Position numbers and translations under genes: made by a program. A DNA stretch of 64,000 nt from contig JBAQLV010000013.1 of NCBI GenBank assembly GCA_049302185.1, forward strand, positions 62,001 through 126,000, in the 5' to 3' direction. This DNA comes from UBA1546 sp049302185 (GTDB lineage Bacteria > Nitrospirota > Thermodesulfovibrionia > Thermodesulfovibrionales > UBA1546). The notes under the pieces were generated by a model. The model saw nothing but the letters and a program-made list of their open reading frames with translations, was not told the origin of the DNA and did not search any database. Below are positions 1 through 9,300 of the stretch, piece by piece. Each line of letters starts with the position of its first letter. Positions within the stretch are counted from its first letter, which is position 1.

Positions 1-715
1 CAACGATGCAAGCCGGAGGCCGCTGGACAGCGTTAAGTATAATATTTTGGGCAATTCTATCATTTTAGAGGCATGCCGCAAGGCAAAGGTTAAACGGTTT
101 GTTTTCGCGAGTTCTCTTTATGTTTACAGCAAAGCGGGTTCGTTTTACAGAAGCACAAAACAGGCTTGCGAACTTCTTATTGAAAATTACCACGAAGCAT
201 TCGGCCTGCCTTATACGATACTCCGTTACGGCTCTCTCTACGGGCCAAGGGCGGATGATAACAATTTCATCCATAGAGTAATAAGACAGGCTATTACAGA
301 GGGAAAAATTGTACGAGAGGGTGACGGTGAGGAAATAAGGGAATATATACATGTGTTAGATGCCGCAAAGGGCAGCGTGGATATACTTTCCAAAGAATTT
401 GCCAATCAGCATGTTATTCTCACCGGGCAGCAGCAGATGAAGATTAAAGACCTTCTCATGATGATAAAAGAAATGCTTGATAATAAGATAAAAATAGAAT
501 TTTTGTCTGCAAACAAGAATCATCACTATGAGTTTACGCCTTATTCATTTGCGCCGAAGATAGGAAAAAGATTAACGAGCAAAACATATTTGGATCTTGG
601 GCAAGGTATCCTTGACAGCATATTCACTATATACAGGGATGTCAATCCATTGCCTGTTTATGACAATATTATGATAAAAGAGCAAAAATCAAAGAAATCA
701 GAAAAAAAGAAATAG
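1..715 (+). CDS. NAD-dependent sugar epimerase/dehydratase, C-terminal part
   Basis: Partial gene: the frame is open to the left edge (codons from base 2), so the true start lies outside the window. It is the C-terminal part of an extended short-chain dehydrogenase. A strand ending in SSLYVYS is followed by the catalytic YRSTK (YxxxK) at about visible codon 49, then the usual LRYGSLYGPR stretch of sugar-nucleotide epimerases. The N-terminal Rossmann glycine motif is missing because of the window edge. It starts the visible surface-glycan cluster and probably modifies a nucleotide sugar; the substrate cannot be read from the sequence. The tail is lysine-rich. Confidence 0.8.
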   Translation, partial: NDASRRPLDSVKYNILGNSIILEACRKAKVKRFVFASSLYVYSKAGSFYRSTKQACELLIENYHEAFGLPYTILRYGSLYGPRADDNNFIHRVIRQAITEGKIVREGDGEEIREYIHVLDAAKGSVDILSKEFANQHVILTGQQQMKIKDLLMMIKEMLDNKIKIEFLSANKNHHYEFTPYSFAPKIGKRLTSKTYLDLGQGILDSIFTIYRDVNPLPVYDNIMIKEQKSKKSEKKK

Positions 716-760
716 CAGGCAATCTTACTACCGGTCGTTTTCAAGGCTGATTCCCCTGAA

Positions 761-1426
761 ATGAAGCATATATACCTCTCATATTTGTTAGCAAATGAAA
801 TTCCTGTTTATGGAGGGCGCGGCTCTCTAAACATAAAGAATATCAAATCTCTTCATAATGGAGATTCAGCAAATGTTTTTAGCTTTACTATGGAAAACCA
901 TTGGGGAACACATATTGACTGTCCTGCTCACTTTTTTGAGAATGGACCGAAGGCTGCGGATTACCCCCCTGAAACATGGTTTTTCAAAAAGCCTTTTGTG
1001 TTACCTCTAAAACTTGAAGAGAACAGTCTCGTAAGCCCGGAAGATATAAATGAAATACCTGAAGGGACTGACTTGCTCTTAATTAAAAGCGGGTTCTCCT
1101 GTTTCCGTGGAACAGAAAAGTACACTCACAATAACCCCGGATTAAGGCCTGAAGCAGGTATCCGGTTGAGGGAAAAACATCCTTATGTAAGGGCAATCGG
1201 ATTTGATTTTATATCGCTTTCTCCTTACCAAAATAGGAATTTAGGCAGGGAAGCTCACCGTGCTTTTCTTGACCCTGAAGGAGTTAATGCTCCTATCCTG
1301 ATAATAGAGGATATGGATTTATCTGCTGACCTCTCAAGGCTGATTTCTGTGTGGATATTTCCTTTGAGAATAAGCGGGGTAGATAGTGCCCCGTGCACTG
1401 TGATAGGAGCAGTAGAAGATTTCTAA
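761..1426 (+). CDS. Cyclase family protein (kynurenine formamidase-like)
   Basis: A 221-residue protein with the metal-binding HWGTHIDCPAH motif (about residues 47-57), which matches the HxGTHxDxPxH signature of the cyclase/kynurenine formamidase family (PF04199). The family hydrolyses amides or lactones using a divalent metal. Its place between two sugar-modifying genes is unusual, because tryptophan catabolism genes are absent here. It could act on an N-acyl or lactone group of a surface sugar, but that is inference. The start has no strong ribosome binding site, and spacing to the neighbours is short, consistent with one operon. Confidence 0.75.
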   Translation: MKHIYLSYLLANEIPVYGGRGSLNIKNIKSLHNGDSANVFSFTMENHWGTHIDCPAHFFENGPKAADYPPETWFFKKPFVLPLKLEENSLVSPEDINEIPEGTDLLLIKSGFSCFRGTEKYTHNNPGLRPEAGIRLREKHPYVRAIGFDFISLSPYQNRNLGREAHRAFLDPEGVNAPILIIEDMDLSADLSRLISVWIFPLRISGVDSAPCTVIGAVEDF

Positions 1427-1448
1427 GGCGAGAGAGTTGAAATAAAGA

Positions 1449-2120
1449 ATGATCAGAACTATTTTTTTTGATTTCGATGGTGTAATAGTTGAATCGGTAG
1501 ATATAAAGACACGCGCCTTTGCTAAATTATTTGAGCATGAAGGCGAAGGTATTGTAAGAAAAGTGGTTTCTTACCATCTGGAAAATGCGGGCGTGTCAAG
1601 ATACGAAAAGTTCAGATATATATATAAAGAAATATTAAAGCGATTCCTCAGCGATGAAGAATTTGAAATGCTATGTAAGAAGTTCGCCGCCAGCGTAATG
1701 GATGGTGTTATAAAAGCTCCGTATGTAGAGGGAGCAAAGGAGTTTCTTGAGAATTATTCATCGAGGTTTATGTGTTTTGTGGCCTCAGCTACGCCGCAGG
1801 AAGAAATAGAAGAGATAATTCAGAAACGACATATACGTCATTTTTTTAAAGCAGTATATGGCGCTCCGGCAAAGAAAAATGATGCCGTAAAGACTATCCT
1901 CGTGAAAGAGAATATAGACCCGTGTAATGCTGTATATGTCGGAGATGCAATGAGCGACTATCTTGCAGCAAAAGAAAACAGGGTTGCTTTCATTGCGCGT
2001 GTAACTAATGATAATAACTCGCTATTTAAGGACTTGGGCTGTATAAAACTAAATAGCTTGGTGGATTTGGAGGACATTATAAATTCAATCGGTTGCCAAA
2101 TGGAGAAAAATCTTGGCTGA
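1449..2120 (+). CDS. HAD-superfamily hydrolase (phosphatase-like)
   Basis: A 223-residue HAD phosphatase with motif I DFDGV near the N-terminus (FFDFDGVIVES), a helical cap, motif II at VASAT, and the motif III/IV region ending GDAMSDYLAA. Size and layout match phosphoglycolate phosphatase or beta-phosphoglucomutase relatives. In this cluster it could dephosphorylate a sugar or a cytidylyl/phospho-sugar intermediate. Its last codons overlap the next gene by 8 bases, suggesting translational coupling. Substrate unknown. Confidence 0.75.
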   Translation: MIRTIFFDFDGVIVESVDIKTRAFAKLFEHEGEGIVRKVVSYHLENAGVSRYEKFRYIYKEILKRFLSDEEFEMLCKKFAASVMDGVIKAPYVEGAKEFLENYSSRFMCFVASATPQEEIEEIIQKRHIRHFFKAVYGAPAKKNDAVKTILVKENIDPCNAVYVGDAMSDYLAAKENRVAFIARVTNDNNSLFKDLGCIKLNSLVDLEDIINSIGCQMEKNLG

Positions 2121-3639
2121 CTACGGCCTCGATGGAAAATTCAAAAAGGTTTTTGATTTCTTGTCATCAATAAATCAAGCGGCATATAGAAGTGTATATT
2201 TACTGTCAAACGAGGTCCTCAGTAAAAATCCATTTTCCAGCAATTTTCTTGAAAAGTTTCTAAGAAGAGAGAACCCTCAACTGCCGGATACGTTTACAGT
2301 CCTTTCAAGATTGCTGATATATTACCTTAAAAGTTTTATTTATTTTGGGATATATATGTTATTTTTTACAGTTTTTCATATGTCAAGATTGAAGTATGCA
2401 GTCAAGCCGTTTTCTAAGGAACTGATAGTTATCGATACGTTTTTTCTTATGGATAAGATTGAGAAAAATGGGGATTATGAAGACCCTTATTTTATCGGAT
2501 TAAGAGAGATTCTTGAGAAATTAGGCAAAGATTATGTATATCTGCCGGTATTTTATATAACTAAAAACCCTATAAGGCTCTTTAAGATTTTGAGGATTTT
2601 GAAAAAAAATAAAGTGCCAGTTTTAACAGAATATCAATTGTTGTCTGTCAGTGATTTGTTTAAAGTTTTCTATTTTATCCTGACATATCCGATAAGCGTA
2701 TTGATTTTTGCGGGGGATATAAAAGAAGATAGCTATGAGACGAAATTGTTAAAAAGCGAGCTTGTAGATAATTTGAGATTTACAACTCTTTTGAAGTTTT
2801 CCAGATATTTACAGGGCAAAAAAATATCTTTATTAACCTGTGAGAAAATAAAATTGATAAGCTGGTTTGAGAATCAGACAATAGATAGAAATCTGTATAA
2901 AGGAATACGAGATGGTGGGAATAAGGTTAAAATTTATGGAGCACAGCCTTTTATATTCTCAAAATTTATACTGAACATTTTAACGGATGAGAATGAAGTA
3001 AAATTTGGAATCGTACCTGATAAAATAATTGCAAATGGTTCATATTTCATTCCAAAAGATTCGAGCCTTAATTTTGTTGTTGGGCCGTCATTTCGGTACA
3101 AGAAGCTGTTTACTACCACTCTTGACGAAAAAAACAGAGGTAGTCTTGTAGTTTTATTGCCATATTTTGTAGAAGACGCAGAGAATATATTGAATTTATT
3201 GAATAAGACTAATATCCCGGTTCAGAATATTATAGTGAAAGCGCATCCTGCAACTCCTGCGGAAAAGTTCAAGAGCATTCTCCACCCAAATGCAAAAGTA
3301 GCCGGTGAGGACGTATATGAGCTTTTCAAAACTGCGAAGATAGTAATCGGAGCAGCGTCCGGAACGCTGGTTGAAGCGGCAAGCCTGGGAATACCTGTGA
3401 TTTATATAAAAAGTATTCAGAGATTTAACTACAACCCATTGCCGGTTTACGGTAAGGGTATAATATGGGATGAGGCTGCAAATACTGCGGAGATTGAAAA
3501 GTTGCTGATAAAATTTGAAAATGCTTTGAATGATGTGAATGAATCAGACAGGATTAAGAAAATTGCAGGCGAATATAAGGCTATGTTTTTTTGCGAGCCT
3601 ACTGACGAAAATATTATAAAGGCATACGAGTTAGACTGA
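2113..3639 (+). CDS. Putative surface-glycan biosynthesis protein, unrecognised
   Basis: A 508-residue protein starting at a TTG; GGAG lies 7 bases upstream, inside the end of the HAD gene, which supports this start. One hydrophobic segment lies at about residues 70-90 (LLIYYLKSFIYFGIYMLFF). The C-terminal third has GAASGTLVEAASLGIPVIYI, which resembles the nucleotide-binding end of GT-B glycosyltransferases and CDP-glycerol glycerophosphotransferase-like proteins. It is probably a membrane-associated transferase for the glycan built by this cluster. I do not recognise the exact family. Confidence 0.55.
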   Translation: MADYGLDGKFKKVFDFLSSINQAAYRSVYLLSNEVLSKNPFSSNFLEKFLRRENPQLPDTFTVLSRLLIYYLKSFIYFGIYMLFFTVFHMSRLKYAVKPFSKELIVIDTFFLMDKIEKNGDYEDPYFIGLREILEKLGKDYVYLPVFYITKNPIRLFKILRILKKNKVPVLTEYQLLSVSDLFKVFYFILTYPISVLIFAGDIKEDSYETKLLKSELVDNLRFTTLLKFSRYLQGKKISLLTCEKIKLISWFENQTIDRNLYKGIRDGGNKVKIYGAQPFIFSKFILNILTDENEVKFGIVPDKIIANGSYFIPKDSSLNFVVGPSFRYKKLFTTTLDEKNRGSLVVLLPYFVEDAENILNLLNKTNIPVQNIIVKAHPATPAEKFKSILHPNAKVAGEDVYELFKTAKIVIGAASGTLVEAASLGIPVIYIKSIQRFNYNPLPVYGKGIIWDEAANTAEIEKLLIKFENALNDVNESDRIKKIAGEYKAMFFCEPTDENIIKAYELD

Positions 3640-3658
3640 TAATCAGTGAGCCGGGATA

Positions 3659-4618
3659 ATGCAGATAAAAGTGGACAGCCTTAAAGACGGTGATAAAGTT
3701 TTAATTGTCGGGGGAACGGGTTTTATCGGGCGACATCTTGCAGAGAAATGCTTAAGGGATACATCTTATGTTACATGTTTAGGCTTAGGGGGTAAGGCTG
3801 AAACGGTATTGTTTACTGATAAGGTAGAGTTTCTTCATGCTGATATCGGTAATAAATCACAATTGAAAGCAGTTTTAAGCAGCAGGCGCTTTAATTATGT
3901 CTTTAACCTTGCCGGATATATTGATCACACACCTTATTTAAAAGGAGGACGTAGATTAATTGAATCTCATCTTACAGGGCTGATGAACCTTATTGACTAT
4001 CTTGATATAAGCAGCCTGAAATGTTTCATTCAGGCAGGCAGCAGTGATGAATATGGAAATGCACCTTCTCCCCAGAGAGAGACAATGCGGGAAAGGCCTA
4101 TCTCTCCTTATTCTTTTGCAAAGGCAGCAGCATCACACTTTATGCAAATGCTTTCTGACAGAGAAGGGTTCCCCGGAGTAGTTTTAAGGTTTTTTTTAGT
4201 CTATGGCCCTGCTCAGGATAACAAAAGATTCCTGCCTCAGATAATAAATGCCTGCTTAATGAACAGTGACTTTAAGACCTCGGAGGGAAAACAACTGCGT
4301 GATTTCTGTTTTGTAGATGATGTTGTTGAGGCGATGCTAATGGCTGCGTTATCTCCGGATGCAAGAGGTCACATTATTAATATAGCATCCGGTGTGCCTG
4401 TGTCAATAAGAGAGGTAGTGAAAAAAGTTGTGACGATGACTGGTGGCGGCAAACCGCTATGGGGTTCTTATCCTTACAGAGAAGGCGAGAATATGGAATT
4501 ATACGCTGATATCAGTCTTGCTAAAAGTCTGATCGGCTGGGAACCTAATGTAGCCTTTGAGGACGGCTTAAAAAAGACAATAGATTATTACAGGACTTTA
4601 TTAAGGGGAGGGGAATAA
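3659..4618 (+). CDS. NAD-dependent epimerase/dehydratase
   Basis: A 319-residue extended SDR. GGTGFIGRHLA is the NAD-binding glycine motif, AGSSDEYG holds the catalytic Ser region and YSFAK is the YxxxK pair. It has normal family length. The stop overlaps the ATG of the cytidylyltransferase by one base (TAATG), so the two are likely translated together. Given the following rfbF-rfbG pair, it may be the 4-reductase or epimerase that finishes a CDP-6-deoxyhexose; action on a GDP-heptose is the alternative. Confidence 0.8.
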   Translation: MQIKVDSLKDGDKVLIVGGTGFIGRHLAEKCLRDTSYVTCLGLGGKAETVLFTDKVEFLHADIGNKSQLKAVLSSRRFNYVFNLAGYIDHTPYLKGGRRLIESHLTGLMNLIDYLDISSLKCFIQAGSSDEYGNAPSPQRETMRERPISPYSFAKAAASHFMQMLSDREGFPGVVLRFFLVYGPAQDNKRFLPQIINACLMNSDFKTSEGKQLRDFCFVDDVVEAMLMAALSPDARGHIINIASGVPVSIREVVKKVVTMTGGGKPLWGSYPYREGENMELYADISLAKSLIGWEPNVAFEDGLKKTIDYYRTLLRGGE

Positions 4619-5388
4619 TGAAAGTGGTAATATTGGCAGGCGGCTTTGGAACAAGGCTTAGCGAAGAGACCATAGTCAAGCCCAAACCTATGGTTGAGAC
4701 CGGCGGGAAGCCTATTCTATGGCATATAATGAATACATACGGGTTTTACGGATATAGAGAGTTTATAATTGCTCTTGGATATAAAGGTGAATTGATTAAG
4801 GAATATTTTCTTAATTACTATCATCATCAGAGTGACCTTACCGTAGACCTTAAGACAGGTGATGTCAATGCGATGAATAATGGTTTTAAGGATTGGATTG
4901 TTCATCTTGTGGATACCGGGGTTAATGCCATGACAGGCGGCCGGCTTTATAGGTTGAGAGATAGATTGATGGGAGAAACATTTATGCTTACCTACGGTGA
5001 TGGTGTCAGCAGTATAGATATAAACAGTTTGCTTGCATTTCACAAGAATCACGGCAAAGCAGCCACCGTTAGTGCTGTTAAGCCGCCTGCCCGGTTTGGG
5101 GGAATGCGGTTTGACGGAAATAGGGTAGTAGAGTTTAAAGAGAAGCCTCAGACAGATGAGGGATGGATTAATGGCGGTTATTTTGTATTTGAGCCGGAAG
5201 TCTTTAAGTACCTCAGCGGTGACCAGACTGTTCTTGAAAAAGAACCCTTGGAGAATCTTGCAAAAGACGGCCAATTGATGGCATATAAACATGAGGGATT
5301 CTGGCAGTGCATGGATACCCTGAGGGACAAACAGTTATTAGAAAAGCTATGGGAAAGCGGCAAAGCGCCATGGAAGGTATGGAAATGA
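4618..5388 (+). CDS. rfbF: Glucose-1-phosphate cytidylyltransferase
   Basis: Makes CDP-glucose from CTP and glucose 1-phosphate. The 256-residue protein opens with ILAGGFGTRLSEET and then KPKPMVETGGKPILWHIM, the nucleotide- and sugar-binding signature of RfbF. DGVSSIDI carries the metal-binding Asp region, and the C-terminal FWQCMDTLRD is typical of RfbF. It is coupled to both neighbours by one- and four-base overlaps, and its partner RfbG follows immediately, which makes the assignment firm. Confidence 0.93.
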   Translation: MKVVILAGGFGTRLSEETIVKPKPMVETGGKPILWHIMNTYGFYGYREFIIALGYKGELIKEYFLNYYHHQSDLTVDLKTGDVNAMNNGFKDWIVHLVDTGVNAMTGGRLYRLRDRLMGETFMLTYGDGVSSIDINSLLAFHKNHGKAATVSAVKPPARFGGMRFDGNRVVEFKEKPQTDEGWINGGYFVFEPEVFKYLSGDQTVLEKEPLENLAKDGQLMAYKHEGFWQCMDTLRDKQLLEKLWESGKAPWKVWK

Positions 5389-6503
5389 AAAAGATGCAGG
5401 CATTTAACTCCTTTGGCAATTTATATAAGGGGAAGACTGTGCTTGTAACAGGACATACAGGCTTTAAAGGTTCGTGGCTTACTGCGTGGCTGTTGTCTTT
5501 AGGCGCAAAAGTTGTTGGATACTCAGCATATCTTCCGTCTGATCCCTGCAACTTTATGGTATGTGATCTGAAAAATTATATTACCAGCATCGAAGGAGAC
5601 ATCCGCGACATTGGAGCATTGAAACAGGTTTTTCTGAAATATAAACCTGAAATCGTGTTTCATCTGGCTGCCCAGCCGATAGTGCGGAGGGCATATGATG
5701 ATCCCAAACTGACATTTGACACAAATGTTATGGGAACTGTTAATGTCCTTGAGAGTATCCGCACCACATCAGGGGTAAAAGCCGCGGTAATTATTACCAG
5801 CGACAAGTGTTATCAGAATGTTGAGTGGACATGGGGCTATCGGGAGAATGATAGATTAGGAGGAGAGGATCCCTATAGCGCTTCAAAGGCGTGTGCTGAA
5901 ATTGTATGTCATTCATATATCAAGTCTTTCTTCCCGGGAAAAGATTTCCCGAGAGTATCAACAACAAGGGCCGGGAATGTGATAGGAGGGGGAGACTGGG
6001 CTGATGCGCGCATTATTCCCGACTGTGTGCGGGCATGGGCAAAAGGCAAAAAAGCTTATATCCGAAACCCGAATTCAACAAGGCCGTGGCAGCATGTGCT
6101 CGAACCTCTTAGTGGTTATCTCTGGCTGGGAGCAAATCTGTTTATCTCCGGCAGAATGCATGGAGAAGCGTTTAATTTCGGTCCTGATCAGAAAGTAGAC
6201 AAGCCTGTTAAAGAACTGATAAAAATGTTTGTTTCATACTGGGGGGATGCTGCGTGGAAGCAGGCTCAAAGCAAAATTGACAAACGAGAGAGCACGTTGT
6301 TGAAGCTTTCCTGCGATAAAGCATTGCATTTATTGGACTGGCATGCGGTACTTTCGTTTGAAGAGACAGTGAAGATGACGGCGGACTGGTATAAGAGATT
6401 TTATGGCGGAGAAAAGGATATGTATAGGTTTACTGTTAAGCAGATAGAGGAATATGCCCGTCGGGCTGAAAAACAGAAGCTGGCATGGACGAAGAGGAAA
6501 TAA
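5385..6503 (+). CDS. rfbG: CDP-glucose 4,6-dehydratase
   Basis: Converts CDP-glucose to CDP-4-keto-6-deoxyglucose. I place the start at 5385, where ATGA overlaps the rfbF stop; the reading frame is open further upstream to 5307 but that would overlap rfbF by 80 bases. The resulting 372 residues are close to the family's usual 360. TGHTGFKGSWL is the NAD-binding motif, YSASK the catalytic YxxxK and TRAGNVIGGGDWADARI the RfbG hallmark. The product is the branch point to CDP-linked dideoxy- and 6-deoxyhexoses; no E1-type 3-dehydrase is visible in this window. Confidence 0.93.
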   Translation: MKKMQAFNSFGNLYKGKTVLVTGHTGFKGSWLTAWLLSLGAKVVGYSAYLPSDPCNFMVCDLKNYITSIEGDIRDIGALKQVFLKYKPEIVFHLAAQPIVRRAYDDPKLTFDTNVMGTVNVLESIRTTSGVKAAVIITSDKCYQNVEWTWGYRENDRLGGEDPYSASKACAEIVCHSYIKSFFPGKDFPRVSTTRAGNVIGGGDWADARIIPDCVRAWAKGKKAYIRNPNSTRPWQHVLEPLSGYLWLGANLFISGRMHGEAFNFGPDQKVDKPVKELIKMFVSYWGDAAWKQAQSKIDKRESTLLKLSCDKALHLLDWHAVLSFEETVKMTADWYKRFYGGEKDMYRFTVKQIEEYARRAEKQKLAWTKRK

Positions 6504-6522
6504 AATTAAAGGCAAAGCTGAG

Positions 6523-6960
6523 ATGATCGAAGGCGTAGTTATCCATGAATTAAAGCAGATAACTGACGAACGGGGAAAAGTCATGCATATGCTCAGGTCA
6601 GATTCTCCGCTGTTTACAGGTTTTGGTGAAATATATTTTTCAGTTATTAACATCGGCGCTATTAAGGCATGGAAAAAACATCTGAAGATGACGCAGCATT
6701 TTGCTGTTCCGGTCGGCGATATACGGCTTGTAATTTATGATGACCGAAAGAATTCAGTCAGTTGCGGTAAGCTTGAAATCATAGAAATCGGCGAAAGCAA
6801 TTTCTCCCTTGTCAGGATACCGCCTCTTGTGTGGTATGGGTTCAAAGGAATTTCCTCAATTCCAGCTCTCATAGTAAACTGCACCGACCTTCCACATGAC
6901 TCTTCTGAGGCAGAAAAATTAGAACTTTTCAGCAAGCAAATTCCTTACAGATGGATCTGA
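6523..6960 (+). CDS. dTDP-4-dehydrorhamnose 3,5-epimerase-like cupin
   Basis: A 145-residue cupin of the RmlC family: ITDERGKVMHML near the start, then AIKAWKKHLKMTQHFAVPVGDIRLVIYDDR, and PPLVWYGFKG near the end. I chose the ATG at 6523 because the open frame upstream runs into rfbG. It is shorter than true RmlC (about 180), like the epimerase/isomerase-type cupins in O-antigen clusters. After RfbG it may epimerise C3 and/or C5 of CDP-4-keto-6-deoxyglucose or of a GDP-keto-heptose. Substrate is inferred only. Confidence 0.75.
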   Translation: MIEGVVIHELKQITDERGKVMHMLRSDSPLFTGFGEIYFSVINIGAIKAWKKHLKMTQHFAVPVGDIRLVIYDDRKNSVSCGKLEIIEIGESNFSLVRIPPLVWYGFKGISSIPALIVNCTDLPHDSSEAEKLELFSKQIPYRWI

Positions 6961-6963
6961 AGC

Positions 6964-7956
6964 ATGACGTTTGAGGCATCCAACACAAAGAATCAGCCGA
7001 TAGTAAGCGTGATCATGAATTGCCTTAACTGTTCAAAGTACGTTCGTGAGGCTATAGACAGTGTTTATGCCCAAACGTATAAGAATTGGGAGATTATTTT
7101 CTGGGATAATTCGTCAACAGACAGCAGCGCTGAGATTGCGCGGAGTTATGATGAACGGGTGAGGTACTTCAGGGGAGACCGGACAGTTCCTCTTTATGCG
7201 GCGAGAAACTATGCCCTGAAGCAAGCAAGAGGCAAATATATAGCATTTCTCGATTACGACGATATATGGTTACCCCAGAAACTGGAACAACAAATACCTT
7301 TATTTGACAATGATAAGAAAATCGGCATGGTTTATTCAAATGCCGAGATAGCAGAGGGAATTACAGCGATCAGGGAAATGCATGCTGCTTTGCAGCCAAG
7401 CGGGAAGATTTTCAGACAAATGCTGAAGCATTATAACATCAACATACAAACGGTTGTTATTTCAAGGATAGCCCTTGAATCGTTAAACGAATGGTTTGAT
7501 GATTCGCTGAATCTCGCAGGAGATACGGACCTGTTTCTCAGGATAGCGCATGACTGGGATGTGAAATACCTGCCTGTTGTAACGGCGAGATGCAGGGAAC
7601 ACGGCGACAATCTTTCTTTAAAGCTTGCAGAAGACGTACCGGTAGAGGTTGAATATGTAATAGGGAAGTTTTCGAATTTATATAAAGATTTCGGAAGAGA
7701 CTATGATCAGGAACTAATATATCTCAGGATGCGTCTCCGGAAGGGATTGGCTGTTTCTAAGTGGAAGTCCGGTCAAAATTCTGAAGCGAGGCGTTTGATT
7801 ACCAGACATCTGCGTGCCATGTACCCGTTTGTGTTAGTGTGGTTCTTATCATTTTTCCCTTACAAAGTAATGAGTTCTTTACGGAATAGTATATTATGGC
7901 AGTATGCAGTGAAATTATATAAAAAGCTGACAGCGGCTTTCTCGCAGCGTGCCTGA
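6964..7956 (+). CDS. Glycosyltransferase family 2
   Basis: A 330-residue GT2 enzyme with the GT-A nucleotide-binding N-terminus (VSVIMNCLNCSKYVREAIDS), an FWDNSSTDSS strand, and the metal-binding DYDD at about residues 97-100. The C-terminus has a hydrophobic stretch (FVLVWFLSFFPY), so it may sit at the membrane. It probably adds one sugar to the lipid-linked O-unit. It starts 3 bases after the cupin stop, in the same operon. Confidence 0.85.
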   Translation: MTFEASNTKNQPIVSVIMNCLNCSKYVREAIDSVYAQTYKNWEIIFWDNSSTDSSAEIARSYDERVRYFRGDRTVPLYAARNYALKQARGKYIAFLDYDDIWLPQKLEQQIPLFDNDKKIGMVYSNAEIAEGITAIREMHAALQPSGKIFRQMLKHYNINIQTVVISRIALESLNEWFDDSLNLAGDTDLFLRIAHDWDVKYLPVVTARCREHGDNLSLKLAEDVPVEVEYVIGKFSNLYKDFGRDYDQELIYLRMRLRKGLAVSKWKSGQNSEARRLITRHLRAMYPFVLVWFLSFFPYKVMSSLRNSILWQYAVKLYKKLTAAFSQRA

Positions 7957-7980
7957 GAATATAAAGATTAAATAAAAACG

Positions 7981-9300
7981 ATGCATATGCAAAAAAAATT
8001 AGGCATTACTCATGTAGCAGCGATTTTTTTCGCCAGTATGATTTATTTTGAGATATATCATCACCATTGGTTTTTGGAATTATTTTTTAGTACGAGAGAA
8101 AGAAATTTGCAAGATATAATATATACAGTTCTCTTGTTCTGTATTTCTGTAATGTATAGTGTACTGCTAATAAAAAATAATAAAATAGTAAAAGCTTGGG
8201 ATGATAGCACGAAGAGATTATTTATTCCGCTGCTGCTATATTTTGTTTTTGGTTTTTTTGCAGTAGTTTTACATGAACAGGGCTTTGATGCTGTAAAAAG
8301 ATATCTTATTTACTTGTTTGCACCGCTAATAATATTTTTAAGCATCTTTGCTATATATAGAAACAATAAGAGTATAACCATTGCCTTACATATCCTATTT
8401 TTTCTTGGAGTGGTTTTTTCTATTTATTCTATCTTTCTTCATACACTAAGTGATGAAGATATTCGGGCTATGCATGGTCTGTCATCGATTTATGAAAGGG
8501 AATATTTAATGAGATTTACAATTCCCGGACTCGGTCCGAATGTTTTCCCTTCGATGAGTGTGCCGATAATCTTGACAGGCTTTTATCTTATTCGTAATAT
8601 TTCCGGTAAATCCACATACCTATATATAGGGTTAACATCACTGGTATTTTATAATGTTGTTATAACTCCATCCAGAGGGGCATTCGTTTCACTGATAGCT
8701 GGCATGATATACCTTGCGTTGAAGGGGCGAATCAAATTTAATAAAAAAACTATTATTGTTGTTTTAAGTTTTTCTTTAGTATTATTTATTAGTGGGGACT
8801 TTTTATTTTCAAGGATAGGTGGAACGAATGCGCTATTACAAAAAGCTTTGGCAGAAGGAGTCACGGATGATTTGGGCAAAAGCGAGACACGCTTAGTATC
8901 TTTGATTGATTCCTTTACAACATATATTATCCCTAATCCAATATTGGGCTCCGGGTTTACCTATTTTAAAATTTCGCAGGATGAGAAACTGCAGGGTGTT
9001 GGAGAGCATAACTTGTACACCACATTACTTGCACAGGGCGGTTTGGTTATTTTTATTCCTTTTATATTAATTCTTGCCTTTCTATATTTTAATTCCTCTA
9101 AGATACTGGACAGAAACATGTTTGCAGATCTATCCTCAAAAGATATCGGGATACTTTTGAATGCAGGATTGATAGCATATATAGTTGACCTCAATTTTCC
9201 ACCTGGGTTTTTTTATTACTACTGGATATGGTTTGGTTTTGTAGCTGCATGGACAAGAAACTGTGAAGCGGAATATCGGGCACAATCAAAACTTTTATGA
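7981..9300 (+). CDS. O-antigen polymerase/ligase-like membrane protein (Wzy-type)
   Basis: A 439-residue multi-spanning membrane protein with about ten hydrophobic segments. A large loop in the second half contains a GSGFTYF-type motif and GVGEHNLYTTLLAQGG, the conserved H-x-LY segment seen in O-antigen ligase/polymerase (PF04932) proteins. Inside an O-unit cluster it is most likely the polymerase (Wzy). An alternative start ATG lies at 7987. Its stop overlaps the next start by four bases (ATGA). The base composition is more AT-rich than most flanking genes. Confidence 0.75.
   Translation: MHMQKKLGITHVAAIFFASMIYFEIYHHHWFLELFFSTRERNLQDIIYTVLLFCISVMYSVLLIKNNKIVKAWDDSTKRLFIPLLLYFVFGFFAVVLHEQGFDAVKRYLIYLFAPLIIFLSIFAIYRNNKSITIALHILFFLGVVFSIYSIFLHTLSDEDIRAMHGLSSIYEREYLMRFTIPGLGPNVFPSMSVPIILTGFYLIRNISGKSTYLYIGLTSLVFYNVVITPSRGAFVSLIAGMIYLALKGRIKFNKKTIIVVLSFSLVLFISGDFLFSRIGGTNALLQKALAEGVTDDLGKSETRLVSLIDSFTTYIIPNPILGSGFTYFKISQDEKLQGVGEHNLYTTLLAQGGLVIFIPFILILAFLYFNSSKILDRNMFADLSSKDIGILLNAGLIAYIVDLNFPPGFFYYYWIWFGFVAAWTRNCEAEYRAQSKLL

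Noticed and set aside
4717..5292. 191-residue minus-strand ORF inside rfbF
   Set aside because: Lies wholly antisense to a certain gene; translation is Cys/His/Ile-rich with no motif.
5307..5384. Upstream extension of rfbG
   Set aside because: Would overlap rfbF by 80 bases; the ATGA overlap at 5385 gives family-like length.
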